The position numbers and the translations under genes were made by a program. The notes beneath the pieces are model-generated. The model had not been told where the DNA came from and searched no databases. It worked only from the letters and a program-made list of their open reading frames with translations. A stretch of 64,000 nt of DNA from Engelhardtia mirabilis (lineage in GTDB: Bacteria; Planctomycetota; UBA1135; GCA-002686595), in assembly GCA_007751255.1 (NCBI GenBank), contig CP036296.1:1674001-1738000 (forward strand), written 5' to 3'. Within the stretch, counting starts at the first letter, position 1, and the number at the start of each line of letters is the position of its first letter. Below are positions 12,008 through 22,133 of the stretch, one piece after another.

Positions 12008-14476
12008 GTAGGCACTCCCAACCGCGTCCACCCAGTAGCGGACCAACTGGAAGGGGCGACGACCGGGGACGTAGCCCGTCGGGACGTTGTCGGCGTCCGC
12101 AGTCCTTCCGTAGGTCTCGACCACCAGGCCCCACTTGTAGCGCCAGGCCTCGTACTCCGAGGGGGCGGCGATCGAGCCCACGGTCGTCGTGAACCGGCTG
12201 GTCTCGGAGTAGGTGATGGCGTAGGAGCTGCCCGACTCCGAGCTCTCCGCGCCGGAGACCTCGACACCGATTCCAACGCCCCCTTCGACCTCGACCGAGA
12301 CGGTGCGTTGGGTCTCCGTCGTGTCCTCGTCGAGGAAGGCGATCTCGAGGTCGTTCGAGCCGGCGCCTTGGCCGACGTCCTGCTCGGCCGGGTACTGCCA
12401 GTGCAGACTCCCCGTCACCGCGTCGTCGAGCTCGCCGAAGGTCGGGTAGGACTGGATCTGGCCGGGGACGTGACTCAGCACGTCGTCGCCGATCCGATCC
12501 TGCGGGGGCATGTACGAGTTGAAGTAGTCGAGCGTCCAGTTGTAGGTCAGGGAGTCGACCGGAACGTTGACGGTCATGAGCTGTCCCACGGCATCGGGGT
12601 CGGGAGCGCTGACGATCCGGTACTCGTAGGCCCGGTTCAGGGTGCCCTGGAAGATGATCGTGTCGGCGTTCGCCGAGCCGCTGTAGCCGCTGACGTAACT
12701 CACCTGAGTCGTGTCCAGCTGGGTGGTGGTCAATGTCTTCGCGATCGTGGCCTTGCCGCCGGCCTTGATCAGACCGAAGACGTCGACGTCAAAGCCGACA
12801 GCGGCGGCGACCGTGGTGCCGGTGGTGACGCCCCAGGTCTGCGTGGTGCTGACCCCCGTCTCGTAGCGCGTCGACGTGTCGGCATAGTTCTGGCTGATGC
12901 CCGCGCGCGTCGGCGGGGCGCTCAGCACGGCGATCGGAATGGGGCGATCCAGCGTCAGGAATTTGTGCCCGGTCGATTCGACGACCACCCCGTCCGCGTC
13001 CCAGTCGCCGGCAACCATCACGGGCGTGCGACTCTTGATGATGGCCCCGGGGAAAGTCCGATCCGGCAGTGGGGACCACCCGATCACGGGGCTGGTGCCC
13101 AGGACCCAACGCTCGAGGACGGCCTCCGAGCTGTAGCCCCGCAGAAGGCCGCACATGAGCCCTTCGGTCCCGTCCCCGTTGAAGTCGCCGGCACAGAGGG
13201 TCGGGTTCTCGCCGTCGTAGGCCTCGCCGTACAGGGGCAGTTGGAACTGGCTCCAGGCGTCGGTCACCGGCTCGTAGTTCAGGATCGACACGGTCCACGG
13301 TTGGGCGCTACTGCCGAAGCCGTGGGGCGCGATGACGGCCAGCTCGTCGTGTCCGACCTTGCGGTCGAAGGCGGTCATCGCCCAGTAGTGGTCCCCGGGC
13401 TCGTCCACGTCTCCGATGGTCGCGAAGTTGCGTGAGGCGATGGTGCCGTCGGCCTGCCACTCGTGCAGCAGGATCCCGAGCTGCCCCCCGAGGATGGAGG
13501 TCTTGCCCGTGGCGATCTCGTCCTTGCCGTCGCCGTCGAAGTCGCCCACCGCGGACTTGACCCCCAGGGTCAGGTAGTCCTTGGACAGATAGATCCAGTC
13601 GTGGACCTGGACCATGGTGGTGGCCCCCTCGGGCAGGTCGTAGAGGCGCACGGCGTGGTGCCCGGCATGGGTGGTGTCCCCCGCGAGCGAGACCACGACC
13701 TCGGGGCGGCCGTCCCCGTCCACGTCCGCGGGCCAGGCCCACAGATCGATGTGCGAGCCATCCCGGTCCATTCGCATCAGCTCCGACGCTCCGTGCTCGG
13801 GGTCGTCGAAGACCAGCACGACGGCCTTGCTGGCTTGGTTGCTGAAGTAGTTGGAGCGCGCCACGACGATGATCTCGTCGCGGAGGTCCCCGTCGATGTC
13901 GGCCAACTGCACCCGCGCATCCCGGAGCGAGTACGAGCCCGGGTCGAACGAGAGGATCTGCGTGGTTTGTACGCTCCCGTCCTGCTGGCGGTCCGCGCTG
14001 TAGAGCGCGGCCTTGGTGCCCGAGTTCGTGATCGCCACGGCGACCCATTCCTTGGCCCCGTCGTCGTCCAGGTTGCCCGAGGCGGCGCCGCGCAGCGCCA
14101 GGCCGGGGCCGAACAGGCCCTGGGAGCCCGGCGCTTGGGCGAAGCTCTCGTCCTTGCCCTCGTCGATCCAAACCTGGGTCTTGGCCCCGCCGGTGCCGTA
14201 CCCGCTGAGCTGCTCGTCGTAGGGCACGACGACCATCGTCTCCGCCAGCTCGACGAGGACGGTGCTGGCGGTCCCCAGGGGGTGGAAGGTCGGCGGGTGC
14301 GGGTCGGTGTAGGTGAAGGCGTCCGGGGTGTAGCTGCCCTCGTTCAGGCTCGGCGCCGGCGCCGCGGGCTGACTGCCGGAGCAGGCGCCCATGACGCCCA
14401 GCGCGAGAGACAACCCGAGCGCGGTGATGCACCGGGAGCGGAGGAGAGGGCGATCGAGGTCGGCTGCGGGATTCAT
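12005..14476 (-). CDS. FG-GAP/VCBS repeat lipoprotein with Ser/Thr-rich beta C-terminal domain
   Basis: This is 823 residues with an ATG at 14474-14476 and a good AGGAG ribosome site just upstream. The N-terminus is a lipoprotein signal (CITALGLSLALGVMGAC, Cys32). Residues of about 80-530 carry FG-GAP/VCBS repeats with Ca-binding DxDGDGxxE loops (DVDGDGRPEVVV, DFDGDGKDEIAT, DFNGDGTEGLM), a beta-propeller fold. The last 280 residues differ. Alternating Thr/Ser-rich strands (TSTTQTW-like run, a hydrophobic GFDVDVFGLIKAGG hairpin, then TTTQLDTTQVS; later VEVEGGVGIGVEV and SSYAITYSETSRFTTTV) recall aerolysin/ETX-type pore-forming modules, but no family can be named with confidence. It is probably anchored on the envelope. 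Confidence 0.75.
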   Translation of the reverse strand: MNPAADLDRPLLRSRCITALGLSLALGVMGACSGSQPAAPAPSLNEGSYTPDAFTYTDPHPPTFHPLGTASTVLVELAETMVVVPYDEQLSGYGTGGAKTQVWIDEGKDESFAQAPGSQGLFGPGLALRGAASGNLDDDGAKEWVAVAITNSGTKAALYSADRQQDGSVQTTQILSFDPGSYSLRDARVQLADIDGDLRDEIIVVARSNYFSNQASKAVVLVFDDPEHGASELMRMDRDGSHIDLWAWPADVDGDGRPEVVVSLAGDTTHAGHHAVRLYDLPEGATTMVQVHDWIYLSKDYLTLGVKSAVGDFDGDGKDEIATGKTSILGGQLGILLHEWQADGTIASRNFATIGDVDEPGDHYWAMTAFDRKVGHDELAVIAPHGFGSSAQPWTVSILNYEPVTDAWSQFQLPLYGEAYDGENPTLCAGDFNGDGTEGLMCGLLRGYSSEAVLERWVLGTSPVIGWSPLPDRTFPGAIIKSRTPVMVAGDWDADGVVVESTGHKFLTLDRPIPIAVLSAPPTRAGISQNYADTSTRYETGVSTTQTWGVTTGTTVAAAVGFDVDVFGLIKAGGKATIAKTLTTTQLDTTQVSYVSGYSGSANADTIIFQGTLNRAYEYRIVSAPDPDAVGQLMTVNVPVDSLTYNWTLDYFNSYMPPQDRIGDDVLSHVPGQIQSYPTFGELDDAVTGSLHWQYPAEQDVGQGAGSNDLEIAFLDEDTTETQRTVSVEVEGGVGIGVEVSGAESSESGSSYAITYSETSRFTTTVGSIAAPSEYEAWRYKWGLVVETYGRTADADNVPTGYVPGRRPFQLVRYWVDAVGSAY

Positions 14477-14646
14477 GGGTCTCCTCAGGAGCTCCAGTGC
14501 GGTTGCGAGGCGGATCGGGGAGGCTGGGGGCGAACCCCGCTTCCCCTCCCAGAGCCGGTTCCGGCGGGGTCCCCAGCTCGCGGCGCCTTTCTGCGATTCC
14601 CGCGGCAAAATCGTCGCGACCCAGGCCCCGAGGCCCCCCCCGGGCC

Positions 14647-17600
14647 TCAATCCCGCGCCGCTTCCCACTCCAGCTCCATCGCGACGATGGAGTCGACCTC
14701 GGCGCCGATGGCGGCCCACAGGTCCAGGGCCCGCGCGGCCACCCTCTCACCGTCCTCGCCCAGGGCGCGCAGGGCGTCCAGTTGGGCCTCCCCCCGCACG
14801 TCCTCGTAGGAGCGGTGCGACTGCATGCGGCGCAGGGCGGTCGAGGCCGCCCGGAACGAGCCCTGGGGATCGGTGCGCAGCTCGAGCTGCCAGCCCTCGA
14901 GATCCTCGCTGAGCCAGTCGAGGGCGCGCTGCGCGTAGGCGACCCGCTCCCCGTCCCTGAGGCCCCCGAGCTGGCACGCGGCGGCCGCGGACCCCGCCAG
15001 GCTGCGGCGGTACTCCGCGCCGGCTTCGGCGGCCAGGTCGGGCACCCGCACGAGCGCCTGCTCGTAGGCGCGCACCGCGAGAGGGTGTCGCTGGGAGTAG
15101 CTCGCAGCGAGGGCCAGCAGGTAGGCATCGAGGTCGGGGTCGGGCTGCCACAGGCCGCCCTCGAAGGCGTCGAGCCGCGCTGCGAGGTGCAGCAAGCGGT
15201 CCGCACCGGATGCCCAGGCCTCGGTCGGGACGGACCACGCTGGCTGAGCCGAACCCAGCTCGTGGCCGCGCCGGTAGGACGTCCCCGCGCCCGCGAAGTC
15301 CCCCCGTTCCTCGAGGGCCATGCCCAGGTTGCAGTGGGCGAAGGCGTTGGACGGGTCGAACCGGATCGCGGTGCGCAGCGCTCGCACGCTGGCCTCGCGC
15401 TCTCCGACGCGCCCCATCAACAGTCCGTACTTCATCCAGCGATCGCTCTCCGCGATCCGTTCCCGCTCGGACTCGACGCCTTCGACGTCCTCGACGAGGA
15501 AACCCTCGTAGAGCGCGATCGCCTCCTCGTAGTGGTCGACGAAGAACAGGGACTTGCCCAGGGCGCGAGCCATCGCGAGCGAGTCTGGGTCGGCCTCGAA
15601 GCTCCGCCGGGCGGCCTCGACCTGCGCGCGCCGACGTCCGCGGGACTGCTCGATCCGAGCCAGGACGTGCCAGGCGTGGGAGTCCTCCGGCGCCAGCTCG
15701 AGGGCGTGTCGTGCGGACTCGAGCGCGTCCCATCCCCGTCCCAGGTCCAGCAGGCAGTCCGCGATGTGGCTGCGAATGTGTCCGTCGTTCGGCACGACGC
15801 GCGCGAGCGCTTCGAACTGCTCGAGCGCGTCCTGCATCCGATCCTCGCGTCGGAGGAGTCCACCGAGCAGGTGCCGCGCGCCCCAGGTCCCTCCGCAGGA
15901 ACCCAGCGCGGCGAAGGCGTGCTCCAGCGCCTCCGGAGTGCGCTCGTCGCCCCGATCGGCGAGCAGCTGCGCGAACTCGTGGTTGAGCCAGCAGTCACCG
16001 GGGTGGACCGACAGCGCGCGCTCGTAGGTTGCTTCCGCTTGGTCGAGCGCGCCTACGATCCTCAGTCCTCCCCCAAGGAGAGCGAAGGTCGGCGCGGCGA
16101 AGTCCAACGACGCGTCGGCGGCGGCCAAGGACTCGAGCGCCCCTCGATCGCGGGCTCGAATGGCGTCACGAATGGCTACTCGTGCGAGATCCGGATCGAG
16201 TTCGTTGCCACGCTCGAGCATCCGGTTCGCGAAGTCGCCTCGCTCGTCGCCCGGTCGCCCCGAGTACACGAAGTAGTACAGGGCCCATTGTCCTAGGGCG
16301 TTGGCCAGTTGGGTCGCGATCGCGCTCTCGCGCGCTGCCGGCGGGATCGGAGACTCGAGTGCCAGCCCGTAGCTCGCGAATGCCGCAGCGAGGTCCGCAT
16401 GGGCGTTCGCGAAGTCGCTGCGCACCATGGGAACTCGTACGCGCTCCAGCCGATCCAGCATGAGCCGATCGCGGTCGAGTTCACGCTGGACCTCGTGAGC
16501 GCGTTCGGCACCGGCGCGGGCTCGATCGCGCAGGTCCAGGACCTGCTCAGCGAGTCCGGCCCGCACCTCACCCGAGTTCAAGAGACGCCCCGCCTGCTCT
16601 GCCTCGAGTAGGGCCAGGTCCCAAGTCGACGGGTCCTCTTGACCGGTCGCCTGGGCGCGCGCGAGGGAGGCCAGGGCCGAGTCGTGGGCTCCCTGCACCG
16701 CTGCGGAGCGACGCTCGACGCGCGACAGTTCGTCTTGATGGCGCACCCAGAGGCCCGCGCCCGCCGTGGCCAACGCGACGAGGACGGCGCCCGCGAGCGC
16801 GAGGCCGAGCTTGCGCCTGCGGCGCTCCTCACGGGCCTCGACCCGGGCTGCGGCGGCAGCGACCTCGGCCCGGCGCGCCGTCTCGTCCTGGAGCGCGAAG
16901 TGCGCGGTCAGGGCGTTCGCGAAGGCCATCGCATCACGCGGGCGGTCCGTTACGTGCTCGGCCAGGGAACTCTGGGCGAGGGAGAGCAACTCGGGCTCGG
17001 CGCCGCAGTTCCTGAGCGCCAGCAGCGCGGGCTGCAGCTCCCCTGCGCGCGCGCTCCGCAGGGCCTGCACTCGGTCCCCACGGAACGGCGGCTCTCCGGT
17101 CAGGATCTCGCACAGGAGGGCGCCCAGGGCGAACACGTCTGAGCGCTCGTCCATGAGCTCGACCTCGCCGCGCGCCTGCTCGGGCGGCATGTACCAGGGA
17201 GTGCCCATGACCCTGCCGGCGAGGGAGTGCGGGCTGTCCGGCCGGGGCGCTGGCTCGCGCCCGGGCTCGAGGCCGCACGCGGAGCCGAGGGGCGGGTCGG
17301 CTTCAGGCTGATCCAGGAGCTTCGCCACCCCCCAGTCCATGACCTGGACCTCACCGAAGGCTCCCACCATCACGTTGGAGGGCTTGAGGTCCCGGTGGAC
17401 CAGTCCCTGGGCGTGGGCGGAACCGACGGCCTGCGCGACCTGCTCGAGGACCACCAAGAGGCGCCGCTGGGACGCCCTGGCCTCGACGGCGCTCGGCTCC
17501 CGGCCCCCTGCACGCTCGAAGAGCAGTTGCGTCAGCGTGCGTCCCTGGACCAGCCGCATGACGTAGAACGGATCGCCGTCCACGGTCGTGCCGCACTCGT

Positions 17601-17991
17601 GTACCGGCACGAAGCAAGGGTGCGCAAGCCGTCCGGAGACGAGCACCTCCCGCCGGAAGCGATCGCGGGCCTGTGCGGCCTCGTGCGGACCGGCGCGCAG
17701 GATCTTGAGAGCGACGTCCCGCTCCAGGTCGGGGTCGTGGGCGAGGTGCACCACCCCTCCACCGCCACGCGCGATCTCCCCCAGGATGAGGAAGCGGCCC
17801 ACCTGCACGGGCGGCCGCACCTCTCCTGCGCCCGACGGTAGGCCGAGGCCTGGCTCGCAGCCGGAGCGGGACTCGGAATCGAAGGCCACGGCCAGGGCGC
17901 GCTCGAGGAAGCTGGGCGGAGGGGCCCCGTCGTCTGTGTGCTTGGCCATGTTGGGTGGGGGCGCAGGCCGTGCGTTCGCGCTCCGCCCCAT
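14647..17991 (-). CDS. Ser/Thr protein kinase with C-terminal TPR-like sensor region
   Basis: This is 1114 residues. The kinase domain spans about 65-365, with a glycine loop (IARGGGGVVHLA), VALK Lys96, HRDLKPSN (199-206), and DWG at 219-221 in place of DFG, a variant common among planctomycete kinases. A basic stretch and transmembrane helix follow (about 394-416, GLALAGAVLVALATAGAGLWV). The remaining ~690 residues are helical TPR-like repeats (HCNLGMALEERGDFAGAG, HSWHVLAR-type pairs, LEQFEALARVVPNDGHI). The start at 17991 has a weak GGAA upstream; ATG at 17949 is the alternative. It lies 42 nt downstream of the ECF sigma factor on the same strand, so the pair is probably one operon in which the kinase controls or reports on the sigma regulon. 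Confidence 0.9.
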   Translation of the reverse strand: MGRSANARPAPPPNMAKHTDDGAPPPSFLERALAVAFDSESRSGCEPGLGLPSGAGEVRPPVQVGRFLILGEIARGGGGVVHLAHDPDLERDVALKILRAGPHEAAQARDRFRREVLVSGRLAHPCFVPVHECGTTVDGDPFYVMRLVQGRTLTQLLFERAGGREPSAVEARASQRRLLVVLEQVAQAVGSAHAQGLVHRDLKPSNVMVGAFGEVQVMDWGVAKLLDQPEADPPLGSACGLEPGREPAPRPDSPHSLAGRVMGTPWYMPPEQARGEVELMDERSDVFALGALLCEILTGEPPFRGDRVQALRSARAGELQPALLALRNCGAEPELLSLAQSSLAEHVTDRPRDAMAFANALTAHFALQDETARRAEVAAAAARVEAREERRRRKLGLALAGAVLVALATAGAGLWVRHQDELSRVERRSAAVQGAHDSALASLARAQATGQEDPSTWDLALLEAEQAGRLLNSGEVRAGLAEQVLDLRDRARAGAERAHEVQRELDRDRLMLDRLERVRVPMVRSDFANAHADLAAAFASYGLALESPIPPAARESAIATQLANALGQWALYYFVYSGRPGDERGDFANRMLERGNELDPDLARVAIRDAIRARDRGALESLAAADASLDFAAPTFALLGGGLRIVGALDQAEATYERALSVHPGDCWLNHEFAQLLADRGDERTPEALEHAFAALGSCGGTWGARHLLGGLLRREDRMQDALEQFEALARVVPNDGHIRSHIADCLLDLGRGWDALESARHALELAPEDSHAWHVLARIEQSRGRRRAQVEAARRSFEADPDSLAMARALGKSLFFVDHYEEAIALYEGFLVEDVEGVESERERIAESDRWMKYGLLMGRVGEREASVRALRTAIRFDPSNAFAHCNLGMALEERGDFAGAGTSYRRGHELGSAQPAWSVPTEAWASGADRLLHLAARLDAFEGGLWQPDPDLDAYLLALAASYSQRHPLAVRAYEQALVRVPDLAAEAGAEYRRSLAGSAAAACQLGGLRDGERVAYAQRALDWLSEDLEGWQLELRTDPQGSFRAASTALRRMQSHRSYEDVRGEAQLDALRALGEDGERVAARALDLWAAIGAEVDSIVAMELEWEAARD

Positions 17992-18033
17992 ACAGGTTCC
18001 GAGTGAACGAGGATCTCGCGCGGAGTTTCTGGC

Positions 18034-18717
18034 TCATTCGTCGATCAGCTCGACGAGGCGCTCGCTCTCCAACTCGATCTGCGCGGCCGTCGCTCCGGGG
18101 TGCTGCGAGCCCACGATCTGGAGCAAGTGCCGGTGGAACTCCCGCCGGGCCGTGGCGTACTCGTGGTGCAGGAAGGCCGCGTCCTGCCCCCCCTGTTCGG
18201 CGATGACGGCGATGGACTTGCCCTCCCCGAAGCGCTGACGCAGGAGTTCGAAGCGCGCGGCCTGGCGGCCCCCGTGCGCGCGGGCCGCCTCCTGGTGCAG
18301 GCGTAGGGCCGCGCGCAGGACGCCGATGGCGAAGGCGCGGTCGAAGGCCTGGGAGAGGCTGCGCTCGTCATCGGGTTGAAACTCCGCATGGAACGTCCCC
18401 CGCTCGAGCCGATCCGCCCGCCGGCGACCGCGCTCCTCGACCCGCTGGGCCACGTTGCGCACGACCCCGTAGAGGTAGCCGCGGAATCCGCTCGCCGCCC
18501 CGCGCTGCACACGCTCGAGCACGCCGCCGTCCTTGAGGCACTCGACGAAGACCTCCTGCTGCGCGTCATCGACCTCCTCGACCAGGGCTGAACTTCCCCA
18601 GCGCGCAAGCAAGTACGCCCGGATGGCCGGAAGGTACAGCGCTGCAAAATCCTCTCGCGCGCGCCCGTCTCCGTCGCCGGCGGCCTCGATCAGGGTCCAG
18701 CAGGTCTCCCGTTCCAC
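18034..18717 (-). CDS. ECF-type RNA polymerase sigma factor
   Basis: This is 227 residues. Sigma region 2 is recognisable as LYLPAIRAYLLARW ... VDDAQQEVFVECLKDGG ... FRGYLYGVVRNVAQRVEERGRRR, the canonical D-x-x-Q-E-V-F and F-x-x-x-L-x-x-(V)-x-R-N signature. The C-terminal part (FELLRQRFGEGKSIAVIAEQ ... HEYATARREFHRHLL) fits region 4. It starts at a GTG (18715-18717). It is immediately followed by the TPR kinase gene, an arrangement typical of planctomycete ECF groups that lack a classical anti-sigma factor and are controlled by Ser/Thr kinases. No anti-sigma gene is visible nearby. Confidence 0.85.
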   Translation of the reverse strand: MERETCWTLIEAAGDGDGRAREDFAALYLPAIRAYLLARWGSSALVEEVDDAQQEVFVECLKDGGVLERVQRGAASGFRGYLYGVVRNVAQRVEERGRRRADRLERGTFHAEFQPDDERSLSQAFDRAFAIGVLRAALRLHQEAARAHGGRQAARFELLRQRFGEGKSIAVIAEQGGQDAAFLHHEYATARREFHRHLLQIVGSQHPGATAAQIELESERLVELIDE

Positions 18718-18959
18718 GATTTCGAGTTTGGACGGTGCCTATCCGGCGCGCAACCAGGCCGCTGGGTGTCCGCGACGATGCGGAGCGGCTCGGGGCTCAA
18801 CCTGTTGTTCGACCGGGACTTGAAAGCTCTGGACTACGCCGTGGCGAGCCCTCGCGAAGCGGCGGCCGAGATCGCGGTGCGCCCGCAACCTCGAGGGCGC
18901 AGGGGGGCGACCGCCATGCGCCACCTACTGGACGCCGAGCCGCGACCAAGAGCCTCGGC

Positions 18960-21900
18960 CTAGTCCGATCCGCCACCGGCTGGGGCCTGGAAGAGCTCGG
19001 ACTTCGGATCGCCGCCGGACATCAGGTAGGCGACGAGGTCCTTCAACTCCTCGGGGTTCAGGCGGTCGACCAGGCCTTGGGGCATCTGCGAGACGGAAGA
19101 CTCCTCGATCGAGGCGATCTCCGCGCGTTCGAACTCTACCGGCGGGGCCGAGAGGGCCCGGGGATAGACGGTGACCTTGTCCACGTCCTCGACGAGGATG
19201 CCCACCGCAATGCGCCCGTCGTCCGCCACGACGGTGTGCGAGCCGTATTGGTCCGAGATGACCTTGCTGGGCTCGACGATGGCCTCGAGCAGGTCGGGGA
19301 GCGAGAAGTTGTTCGCGACCGTGGTCAGGTCCGGCCCCATCGCGCCTCCCTGGCCGTCGAACCGGTGGCACATGCTGCAGGCCGTGGCGTGGTAGAGGTT
19401 CTGACCGGCCGCGAAGTCACGTGCGACCAGCTCGCGACCCACCGTTGCGATCGCCTCGTCGAGCGTCCACTGCCTGCCGGGTCCGACTGGGGGCGTCACG
19501 TCCGCCGGCAGGGCCGCGACCAGGGACTGCCCGAGCAATGGCGCGAGGGAGCGCTCATCGGCTGGGCTCAGCTCGGCGGCGGCGTCGTCGCGCATGTTCT
19601 CGAGGAACTTGGCGTAGCTGTTGCCGCCGGGGTGCGTCGAGGCCGAGACGAAGAACTCGAAGTACTGCTTGCGCAGGGGTAGGGTCCAGCCCCGCGTGGC
19701 GTTGCGCAGGAGGAAGGCGTAGGCGATGCCCTGGACCGGCGGCATGTCGGCCAGCATCTTCGCGATCGGACGGCCGTAGGTGTCGTTGCGCGCGATCAAG
19801 TCGGCCCACTCGGGCAGGCCCTCGCCCTCGCCGGAGCGGATCAGCTCGAGGGTCTGGGCCACGACCTTGGTCGAGTCGAGGTAGACCAAGAGCCGCACCA
19901 GCTCCGTGTTGACCGCCGTGGAAGACGAGGGGAGCAGCGGCTCGAGCTGGGCCAGGATGCGCTCGCGGTCGGCCTCCGCAGGCTCGCCCTGGCGTGCGAA
20001 GGCGACGGCGTAGGTACGCAGCGCGGCCAAGAGCCAGGGCTCGTCGAGCGCACCGGCGTCGATGCGGCCCAGGGCCCCGACGATCGAGGAGAGGTCAGAC
20101 GCTGAACCCTGACGCGCCAGGGCGAGCAGGGCTTCGATCGCGGCGCGTAGATCGGACTCCATCAGGGCGCGGGCGCGCCAGGTCTCGGCCGGCTGGTTCT
20201 CGACCGCGATGCGCGCCGCGAATCGAACGAAGCGGTCGTCGCTCGACAGGGCAGGCCAGGCGGCGTCGAGGGCCTCGGGATCGATCCGGCCGTGGAAGGC
20301 CTCGAGGGAACGGCGGAGCTCGCGTGCCGCGGAGCTCGCGTCGGCGTTCGCGGGACCGGCGGCCGCGGTGGACGCCGAGCCGGTGTAGCGAACCCGGTAG
20401 AGGGCCGACTGGGTCCCGCGGCCGCCGACCGCGAAGTAGAGGGCCCCGTCGACGCCGACGGTCGCGTCCGTCAAGGCCAGGGGCTTGGCCCAGACGAACT
20501 CTTCCTTGGTCGCCGTGTAGCTGGCTCCGGCGGGCTGCAGATGGACTGCGTAGATCGTGCCGAAGGTCCAGTCGAGGGCGAAGAGCGCGCGCTGGTAGCG
20601 ATCAGGGAAGGCCAGGCCGGTGCCGAAGAGCAGGCCCGTCGGCGAGCCCGGGCCGATGTCGAGCGTCGCGGGCAGCGAGTCCTCGTAGTACGCGGGCCAC
20701 TTGCCCGTTCCGCTGCGCCAGCCGAACTCGCTGCCGCTGGTGGCGTGGCAGATGCGCGTGGGGCGATACCACGGCAGGCCCAGGTCCCACTCCATGTCCG
20801 CGTCGTAGGTGAACAGCTCGCCCTCGGGGGAGAGGGCGATGTCGTACTGGTTGCGGTAGCCGTTGCTCACGATCTCGACGTTTGTGCCGTCGGGCTCGCA
20901 GCGCGCGATCCAGCCGCCCGGCGCGAGTCGTCCCCGGGCGTGGCCGCTGGGGTCCCACTGGCGCGGCAGGAGCAGGTCCTCGCCCCAGTTGGACGGCGCG
21001 CGCGAGCCGTCGAACTGCGGCGGACGGGTGTGGTTGCCCCCGATGAAGTACAGGCCCTGGCCGTCCTCGGTGGGCACGATCGCGTGGGGGCCGTGTTCGC
21101 CCGAATCGGCGATCTCGATCAGGTGCTCGGCTCCGTCGAGTTGATCGTCGCTGTCGGTGTCCTGAACGCGCCAGAGCCCCTTGCCGCTGACGTTCACGTA
21201 GAGGGAGTCGAAGGCCCAGCACAGCCCCTGCGCTCCGCTGAGGTCGACGGGCACCCGTTCCACGACTGTGGTCGCCGCCGGATCGCCGACCTGCGCCGGT
21301 GTGATCCGATAGAGCCCGCGGTCCCGTTCGTCGCTGGCGTACAGCCGCCCCTGCGGATCCGACGTGAGCGAGACCCAGGAGCCCTGGGAGCCGCCCGGCA
21401 CCGTGTACAGCAGCTCGGCCTCGAAACCCGGCAGCAGGGTCAGGTCCTTTGCCAACCGCGGAGCCTGGGGGGCGCCGGTCTCCCCCCGGGAGATCCCGTT
21501 CGCGCCGCGAGCGAAGCTGTCGAGCGTGATGCGCGGGCTCCAGGGCAGGCCGCCCTCGCCGACCCTGCCGAGCACCTGGACGCCCGACTCGGAGGACGAC
21601 CGGGCAGGTGCGACGCGCCACGACGCGTCGGTGACGACCGAGCGTCCGCCGCCGAGGTCCAGCTGCAGGACGAGACCCCCGGGTCCCGACTCGTTGCGCG
21701 CGCCCACCTCGAGGGTGTTCTCGCCCGGCGCGAGGAGGTCGGACACGTCCCAGGCGACGAGCTCCTCCCAACGGTCGTGGCTGCCGACGCGCTGGCCGTT
21801 GATCAGGACGTCCATCCGGTTGTCGCAGGTCCCGATGAGGACGGCGTCGCTCGGCGCTTCCGCGAGTTGGAAGGTCTTCTCGAAGCTCAGCTCCTGGTCA

Positions 21901-22133
21901 TCGGCGGTGACGTCGGACCAGATCCAACTCGGCGGTGCCGGCGCGCCGCCGGTGGACGAGAGGCCGGAATCCACGGGGCGATCCGGCGCGCAGGCCGCGA
22001 GGATCAGCGTGGGGAGCGCGGCCGTCAGTGCCTTCGAAGTCTTGGTCAAGTTCTGCTGCTCTTCGCAGGGGGCCACTTGCGTCGGTGGGGGAGGCAAGCA
22101 AGCGTAGCGAGAGGCTGCTCGTTCGACACGCAT
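18960..22133 (-). CDS. PVC-type heme-binding cytochrome c / beta-propeller dehydrogenase lipoprotein
   Basis: This is up to 1057 residues. A lipoprotein signal (ALTAALPTLILAAC, Cys48) suggests that a TTG at 22049 may be the true start rather than the ATG at 22133. Domains in order: a galactose-binding-like beta-sandwich (about 60-165, SWIWSDVTADDQELSFEKTF); a PVC-type NHL-like propeller with LLPGFEAELLYTVP, SLTSDPQGRLYASDERDRGL and HGPHAIVPTEDGQGLYF; a HEAT-like helical region; and a C-terminal cytochrome c with CSMCH (919-923) in ATACSMCHRFDGQG and a distal Met candidate in the terminal helix region. It is likely an envelope-bound redox protein oxidising a sugar or alcohol. The downstream 11.2-11.95 kb pseudogene is a decayed copy of its C-terminal 300 residues. 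Confidence 0.9.
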   Translation of the reverse strand: MRVERAASRYACLPPPPTQVAPCEEQQNLTKTSKALTAALPTLILAACAPDRPVDSGLSSTGGAPAPPSWIWSDVTADDQELSFEKTFQLAEAPSDAVLIGTCDNRMDVLINGQRVGSHDRWEELVAWDVSDLLAPGENTLEVGARNESGPGGLVLQLDLGGGRSVVTDASWRVAPARSSSESGVQVLGRVGEGGLPWSPRITLDSFARGANGISRGETGAPQAPRLAKDLTLLPGFEAELLYTVPGGSQGSWVSLTSDPQGRLYASDERDRGLYRITPAQVGDPAATTVVERVPVDLSGAQGLCWAFDSLYVNVSGKGLWRVQDTDSDDQLDGAEHLIEIADSGEHGPHAIVPTEDGQGLYFIGGNHTRPPQFDGSRAPSNWGEDLLLPRQWDPSGHARGRLAPGGWIARCEPDGTNVEIVSNGYRNQYDIALSPEGELFTYDADMEWDLGLPWYRPTRICHATSGSEFGWRSGTGKWPAYYEDSLPATLDIGPGSPTGLLFGTGLAFPDRYQRALFALDWTFGTIYAVHLQPAGASYTATKEEFVWAKPLALTDATVGVDGALYFAVGGRGTQSALYRVRYTGSASTAAAGPANADASSAARELRRSLEAFHGRIDPEALDAAWPALSSDDRFVRFAARIAVENQPAETWRARALMESDLRAAIEALLALARQGSASDLSSIVGALGRIDAGALDEPWLLAALRTYAVAFARQGEPAEADRERILAQLEPLLPSSSTAVNTELVRLLVYLDSTKVVAQTLELIRSGEGEGLPEWADLIARNDTYGRPIAKMLADMPPVQGIAYAFLLRNATRGWTLPLRKQYFEFFVSASTHPGGNSYAKFLENMRDDAAAELSPADERSLAPLLGQSLVAALPADVTPPVGPGRQWTLDEAIATVGRELVARDFAAGQNLYHATACSMCHRFDGQGGAMGPDLTTVANNFSLPDLLEAIVEPSKVISDQYGSHTVVADDGRIAVGILVEDVDKVTVYPRALSAPPVEFERAEIASIEESSVSQMPQGLVDRLNPEELKDLVAYLMSGGDPKSELFQAPAGGGSD

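Noticed and set aside
13308..16296. Long open frames (632, 448 and 599 codons) over the 12-18 kb block
   Set aside because: They overlap the FG-GAP lipoprotein and the TPR kinase in other frames and have shadow-type composition.
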